From Ruania alkalisoli (GTDB taxonomy: Bacteria > Actinomycetota > Actinomycetes > Actinomycetales > Beutenbergiaceae): a stretch of DNA of 64,000 nt. Made by a program: the position numbers and the translations under genes. The stretch's first letter is position 1, and each line of letters opens with the position of its first letter. The notes under the pieces were generated by a model. The model searched no databases, was not told the origin of the DNA, and was given only the letters and a program-made list of their open reading frames with translations. The stretch covers positions 4,311,581 to 4,375,580 of the forward strand of contig NZ_CP063169.1 in NCBI RefSeq assembly GCF_014960965.1, written 5' to 3'. Of this stretch, positions 60,396 to 64,000 are shown in pieces.

Positions 60396-60978
60396 CATCG
60401 ACTCCGACCGGCTCCGCGACTCGCTCGCGACGCTCACGGCGAGAAGCTTGCGGGAGCCGGCCTCCGCCGTCATGAGGCCCTCGGTGCGCGCCACCCTGGA
60501 ACGCGACACTGCCGTGCTGACCACGTTCCGCCAGTACGGCACCGACTGGCGGTTGCGGGTGGACGAGGCGACCGAGCGGGGCGGGCACGAGAGCGGGCCG
60601 AGCCCGATGCGCTACCTGCTCACGTCCGTGGCCGGGTGCCTGCTGGGCTGGTCGGCGAAGACCTGGGCGGCCGCACACGTGCCGCTGGCCGAGATCGAGC
60701 TGGAACTGCGCACGGCACTGGACCTGCGCGGTGAACACCGCGCCGACGACACGCCCGCGCACCCCCCATGGTTCGTGGCCGACCTCCACGTGCACAGTGA
60801 CGCGACGCCGGACCAGGCCATCGAGCTGGCCCGCGAGGCGCGCGACCGCTGCCCGGTCACCGCTCTGGTCACTCGCGCCGTGCCCCTGTACCTCCTGCTG
60901 CATCATGAGGGGGCGATCGTTCTGGACGAGCGCCCCGACCACCTCAGTGCCGAGGACCGAGAGGAATCCACGACATGA
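60388..60978 (+). CDS. OsmC-family protein
   Basis: 196 residues. ESGPSPMRYLLTSVAGCLLGWSA near residues 70-92 is the OsmC helix with the first redox Cys, and DRCPVTALV near 152-160 supplies the second. Members reduce organic hydroperoxides or act on thiol intermediates. It overlaps both neighbours and is transcribed with the CoA transferase. Confidence 0.8.
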   Translation: MSDIDSDRLRDSLATLTARSLREPASAVMRPSVRATLERDTAVLTTFRQYGTDWRLRVDEATERGGHESGPSPMRYLLTSVAGCLLGWSAKTWAAAHVPLAEIELELRTALDLRGEHRADDTPAHPPWFVADLHVHSDATPDQAIELAREARDRCPVTALVTRAVPLYLLLHHEGAIVLDERPDHLSAEDREESTT

Positions 60979-62132
60979 CGAACGACGCAGGCCACGGACC
61001 GCTGGCCGGAATCCGGGTGGTCGAGCTGGGCCAGTACATCTCCGGGCCGTATGCGGCGAAGATCCTCGCCGACCTCGGCGCCGAGGTGATCAAGGTGGAG
61101 TCCCCGGCCGGTGACCCGATGCGACGCTGGGAGGGCTCGGGCGAGATGAGCCCGCAGTTCGCCGCCTACAACCGGGGCAAACGGGCCGTGACGCTGGACC
61201 TGAAGACCAGCGAAGGCCTCGCCCACCTGCTCAACCTGGCACGGGAGGCGGACGTGCTGATCGAGAACTTCCGTCCGGGCGTGGCCGAGCGGCTCGGGTT
61301 CGGACCCGACCGGCTCCGCGAGATCGCGCCGGCGCTGATCACCTGCTCGATCACCGGCTTCGGCGCCACCGGCCCGCTCGCGGGCCGCCCCAGCTATGAC
61401 ACCGTGGTCTCGGCGATCGGTGGCATGTACAGCCAGGTGGTGCCGGAGAGCACACTGCGTCCGCTCGGCCCGGCCTTCTCGGACCTGCTCTCCGGGATGT
61501 CTGCCGCGCAGTCGATCCTGGCCGCGTTGCACGCCCGCACCGAACGGGGCACCGGCGAGCACGTCAGCGTCTCCATGGTGGGCGCGCTGCTGGACTTCCT
61601 CACCGAGGCCGCCTCCACCTACCTGGAGACCGGCGCCGTGGCGCACCCGGACTCCCGGCCTCGCCGCGCGCAGGCGTACGCACTGAAGGGCTCCGACGGC
61701 GGAGCTTTCGTCGTGCACATGTCCGTTCCCGAGAAGTTCTGGCTGGGACTGCTGGAGGTGCTCGAGCGGCCGGAGCTCGCCGAGGATCCGCGGTTCGCCA
61801 GCCGGGAGGGTCGCGTGCGCCACTACGACGATCTCGACGCGGAGCTGAAGGTGATCGCTGCCACGAGACCGAGGCAGCACTGGCTGGACCGGCTCGCCGA
61901 GTACGACATCCCGCACGGCCCGCTGAACACGGTGGCGGACCTGTTCGACGACCCGCAGATCGCGGCGATGGAGCTCGTGGAGGACGTGCCGTTGCCGGAT
62001 GGCTCGACGAGGCCCATGCCCAGGCCGAGCGTCGGCTTCTCGGCGAGCGGACGCCGTCGGCTGGCTCCTCCCCCTGGCCTTGGTGAAGGCAACGCCGACC
62101 TACTGACGACGGAGGCACCCACCCATGCGTGA
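60975..62132 (+). CDS. CaiB/BaiF family III CoA transferase
   Basis: 385 residues. GIRVVELGQYISGPYAAKILADLGAEVIKVESPAGDPMRRW is the standard N-terminal signature, RGKRAVTLDLKTSEG follows, and the catalytic Asp lies in AFSDLLSGMSAAQSI near residue 173. Members move CoA between carboxylic acids. It would activate an organic acid intermediate of the pathway. ATGA overlap with the OsmC gene. Confidence 0.9.
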   Translation: MTNDAGHGPLAGIRVVELGQYISGPYAAKILADLGAEVIKVESPAGDPMRRWEGSGEMSPQFAAYNRGKRAVTLDLKTSEGLAHLLNLAREADVLIENFRPGVAERLGFGPDRLREIAPALITCSITGFGATGPLAGRPSYDTVVSAIGGMYSQVVPESTLRPLGPAFSDLLSGMSAAQSILAALHARTERGTGEHVSVSMVGALLDFLTEAASTYLETGAVAHPDSRPRRAQAYALKGSDGGAFVVHMSVPEKFWLGLLEVLERPELAEDPRFASREGRVRHYDDLDAELKVIAATRPRQHWLDRLAEYDIPHGPLNTVADLFDDPQIAAMELVEDVPLPDGSTRPMPRPSVGFSASGRRRLAPPPGLGEGNADLLTTEAPTHA

Positions 62133-62985
62133 CATCGTGGCGATCGACGTGCACACCCACCCGCAGACCGAGGAGTTCCTCGCGGCGATGGGTTCCCGGC
62201 ACCGGCAGATGGCGAAGCACTTCGGGCGGGAGCGGCCGGTGGTCTCCTTCGCCGAGCAGGCCGACCAGTACCGCGAGCGCCGGATGATGGCCGTGATCGT
62301 GAACTCCGACTCGGAGACGACCTCGGGGATCCGTGGCGCCCCGAACGATCTGCTCGGCCAGGCGCAGCAGGATCACCCCGATGTGTTCCTCTCCTTCGCG
62401 GGTATCGACCCGTGGAAGGGTGAGGCGGCGGTGGCGGAGATCCGGCGGATGCATGCCGAGTACGGGATCAAGGGGGTCGGTGAGCTGAACCCGTCCCGGC
62501 AGAAGTTCGCTCCGAACGACCGGCGCTTCTTCCCGATCTGGGAGGTGTGCGCCGAGCTGGGCCTGGTGGTGATGTTCCACTCCGGGTTCCCAGGGGCTGG
62601 AGCGGGCACGCCTGGGGGAGGCGGGTACCGGCTGGAGCTGGCCAAGCCGGTGCCGTACGTGGACGATGTGGCGGCGGAGTTCCCGGAGCTGAAGATCATC
62701 AGCGCCCATCCGGCGTGGCCGTGGCACCTGGAGAACCTGGCGATGGTGTGGCACAAGTCGAACGTGTACCTGGACCTGTCCGGGTGGGCGCCGAAGTATC
62801 TGCCGCCGGAGGTGGTCCGGTACGCCGATTCCCTGATCACCGATCGGGTGCTGTTCGGTTCGGACTGGCCGGTGCTGACCGTGGATCGCTGGATGGCGGA
62901 GTTCGACGAGCTGGGTCTGAAGGAGACCTCACGGCGCAAGATCCTGCTGGAGAACGCCCGCACCCTGTTCGGGCTGGAGGGCTGA
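62125..62985 (+). CDS. Amidohydrolase-2 family protein (ACMSD-like)
   Basis: 286 residues. AIDVHTHPQTEEF gives the two N-terminal metal His, ISAHPAWPWHLENLAMV the third, and FGSDWPVLTVDRW the catalytic Asp of the amidohydrolase-2 group, which contains decarboxylases (ACMSD, gamma-resorcylate) and hydratases acting on ring-cleavage products. An 8-bp overlap with the CoA transferase and linkage to LigB/LigA support a role in ring-cleavage metabolism. Confidence 0.88.
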   Translation: MRDIVAIDVHTHPQTEEFLAAMGSRHRQMAKHFGRERPVVSFAEQADQYRERRMMAVIVNSDSETTSGIRGAPNDLLGQAQQDHPDVFLSFAGIDPWKGEAAVAEIRRMHAEYGIKGVGELNPSRQKFAPNDRRFFPIWEVCAELGLVVMFHSGFPGAGAGTPGGGGYRLELAKPVPYVDDVAAEFPELKIISAHPAWPWHLENLAMVWHKSNVYLDLSGWAPKYLPPEVVRYADSLITDRVLFGSDWPVLTVDRWMAEFDELGLKETSRRKILLENARTLFGLEG

Positions 62986-63824
62986 TGGCGCAGCTGGTGA
63001 TGGCGGCGGCCACCCCGCACAACCCGCTGCTGTGGCGGGCGATGACCGACCCGATCCCGGACGACCTCGAAGGCGTCGCGGCGAACTTCGCGCTGATCCG
63101 GAACACGATCGCCGAGTTGGCGGTGGACGTGATCGTGCTGATCGGCACCGACCACATCCGCCAGTTCTTCCTGGAGAACGTGCCCGCGTTCATCGTGGGC
63201 AAGGCCGAGCGGTATCACGGCACGTATGAGAACGAGGTGCGCACCTTCGGACTGGAGTACGGCGAGGTGATCGGCCACCGGGAACTGGCGGACGAGATCA
63301 CCGGGCGGGAGGTGCTCACCGAGGCGATCGACTTCGGCATCTCGCACGAGTGGCGCCTCGACCACGGGTTCATGATCCCGCTGCAGTACCTGACCCCGGA
63401 CTTGGACATCCCGGTGGTGCCGATCCACGTGAACGCCACCTTGCCGCCGCTGCCGAGCCCGCGCCGGTTCGCCGTGCTGGGCGAGCACCTGAGAGAGACC
63501 ATCGGGCGATGGGACAGGGACGTCCGGGTGGCGATCCTCACCTCGGGGCACATGGCCACCGACATCGGCGGTCCGAAGCAGTTCGACGGCTCCCCGGATC
63601 CGGCGTTCGATGCCGAGGCGGTTGGCTGGATGCGTGATGGGGACCTGGAGGCGGCGATCGAGGGATGCCGGTACGAGCGGCTGATGGGCGCCGGGAACGT
63701 GACGTATCAGTACGTGAACGTGATCGCGGCACTGGCCGCGATGCAGGGCCGTGGGGCAGACCTGGCGGAGGCGACACCGAGCCGGTTCGCCTCCAGTCCG
63801 TTCTTCCTGTGGAGGGCACGATGA
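62985..63824 (+). CDS. LigB-type class III extradiol dioxygenase catalytic subunit
   Basis: I start at the ATG at 62985 (TGATG overlap), 279 residues. ATPHNPLLW (His about residue 11) and IGTDHIRQFF carry conserved His residues of the LigB active site, and SHEWRLDHGFMIPL contains the later His. These Fe(II) enzymes split catecholic rings beside the hydroxyls. The alpha subunit follows immediately. Confidence 0.88.
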   Translation: MAQLVMAAATPHNPLLWRAMTDPIPDDLEGVAANFALIRNTIAELAVDVIVLIGTDHIRQFFLENVPAFIVGKAERYHGTYENEVRTFGLEYGEVIGHRELADEITGREVLTEAIDFGISHEWRLDHGFMIPLQYLTPDLDIPVVPIHVNATLPPLPSPRRFAVLGEHLRETIGRWDRDVRVAILTSGHMATDIGGPKQFDGSPDPAFDAEAVGWMRDGDLEAAIEGCRYERLMGAGNVTYQYVNVIAALAAMQGRGADLAEATPSRFASSPFFLWRAR

Positions 63825-64000
63825 GCACGTACATGATCGACAAGTTCATGCGCGCGGTGGAGATGAGCGATGCTGCCGTGGCCGCCTACGTGGCCGACCC
63901 GGCCGCGTTCCTGGATGAGTGGATGACGGCGGACGCGGCCACGGATCGGCCTGCCGACGATCGGCGGCTCACTCAGGCCGAGTATGCAGCCTTCGCTGCC
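63821..64000 (+). CDS. LigA-like extradiol dioxygenase small subunit (partial, cut by the window end)
   Basis: An ATG overlaps the LigB stop (ATGA). Sixty codons are visible, MSTYMIDKFMRAVEMSD followed by a helical, Asp/Ala-rich stretch ending in AEYAAF, similar to the small LigA subunit or LigA-like domain of class III dioxygenases. The C-terminus is outside the window. Confidence 0.75.
   Translation, partial: MSTYMIDKFMRAVEMSDAAVAAYVADPAAFLDEWMTADAATDRPADDRRLTQAEYAAFAA

Overview
The window is GC-rich, densely packed actinobacterial DNA. It has many 4-bp ATGA/GTGA gene overlaps, GTG starts, Tat signal peptides, a sortase signal of the LAxTG type and an F420-dependent glucose-6-phosphate dehydrogenase homologue. 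Together these suggest a member of the Actinomycetes, plausibly Micrococcales; the family is a guess. No rRNA, tRNA or CRISPR array was seen.

1-2.3 kb: the end of an operon of three Gfo/Idh/MocA sugar oxidoreductases. 2.4-26.7 kb: a large locus that looks dedicated to a sulfated polysaccharide. It is built around a divergent promoter region at 12.4-12.7 kb. The minus arm holds an oligopeptide-type binding protein, a trehalase-like glycoside hydrolase, two sulfatases, two Tat-exported proteins of a family I do not recognise, and a sugar-type binding protein. The plus arm holds the two permeases and a fused double ATPase of an Opp/Dpp-type importer, a GH78 alpha-L-rhamnosidase and a sulfatase. 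A further sulfatase, a LacI regulator and two more sulfatases follow. All six sulfatases carry the Cys-x-Pro-x-Arg maturation motif and lack visible signal peptides. The model I infer is outside attack by the Tat proteins, import of still-sulfated oligosaccharides, then desulfation and hydrolysis in the cytoplasm. Three similar 12-bp LacI-type sites (TGAWWCGAWWCA) lie upstream of the main transcription units.

26.7-30.1 kb: an ABC-2 export pair followed by a histidine kinase/response regulator pair. 30.2-34.1 kb: a TerC-family protein, a GH3 beta-glucosidase and a divergent TetR regulator. 34.1-35.6 kb: an IS110-family insertion sequence with a structured 5' noncoding region. 35.6-43.2 kb: a metal/siderophore uptake operon (FecB/FecC/FecD type) divergent from two ABC half-transporters and a methyltransferase, with a Fur-family-like box between them and an exact 87-bp tandem duplication at one gene start. 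43.2-49.9 kb: D-galactonate dehydratase, a cell-wall-anchored alpha/alpha-toroid protein, a ROK regulator and a proline iminopeptidase-like hydrolase.

49.9-64.0 kb: a catabolic regulon headed by a GntR/FCD regulator. It holds an F420-dependent dehydrogenase, a second luciferase-like oxidoreductase, a dihydroorotase/hydantoinase-like enzyme, a hydrolase, a nitrate/sulfonate-type ABC importer, an MDR dehydrogenase, an OsmC protein, a CoA transferase, an ACMSD-like amidohydrolase and a LigB/LigA ring-cleavage pair that runs off the end. Five copies of a TGGAT-N5-ATCCA site mark the upstream regions of its units, which defines a regulon for an unidentified, probably cyclic or aromatic, substrate. 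Functions are assigned from motifs and remembered family features only; no database search was possible.
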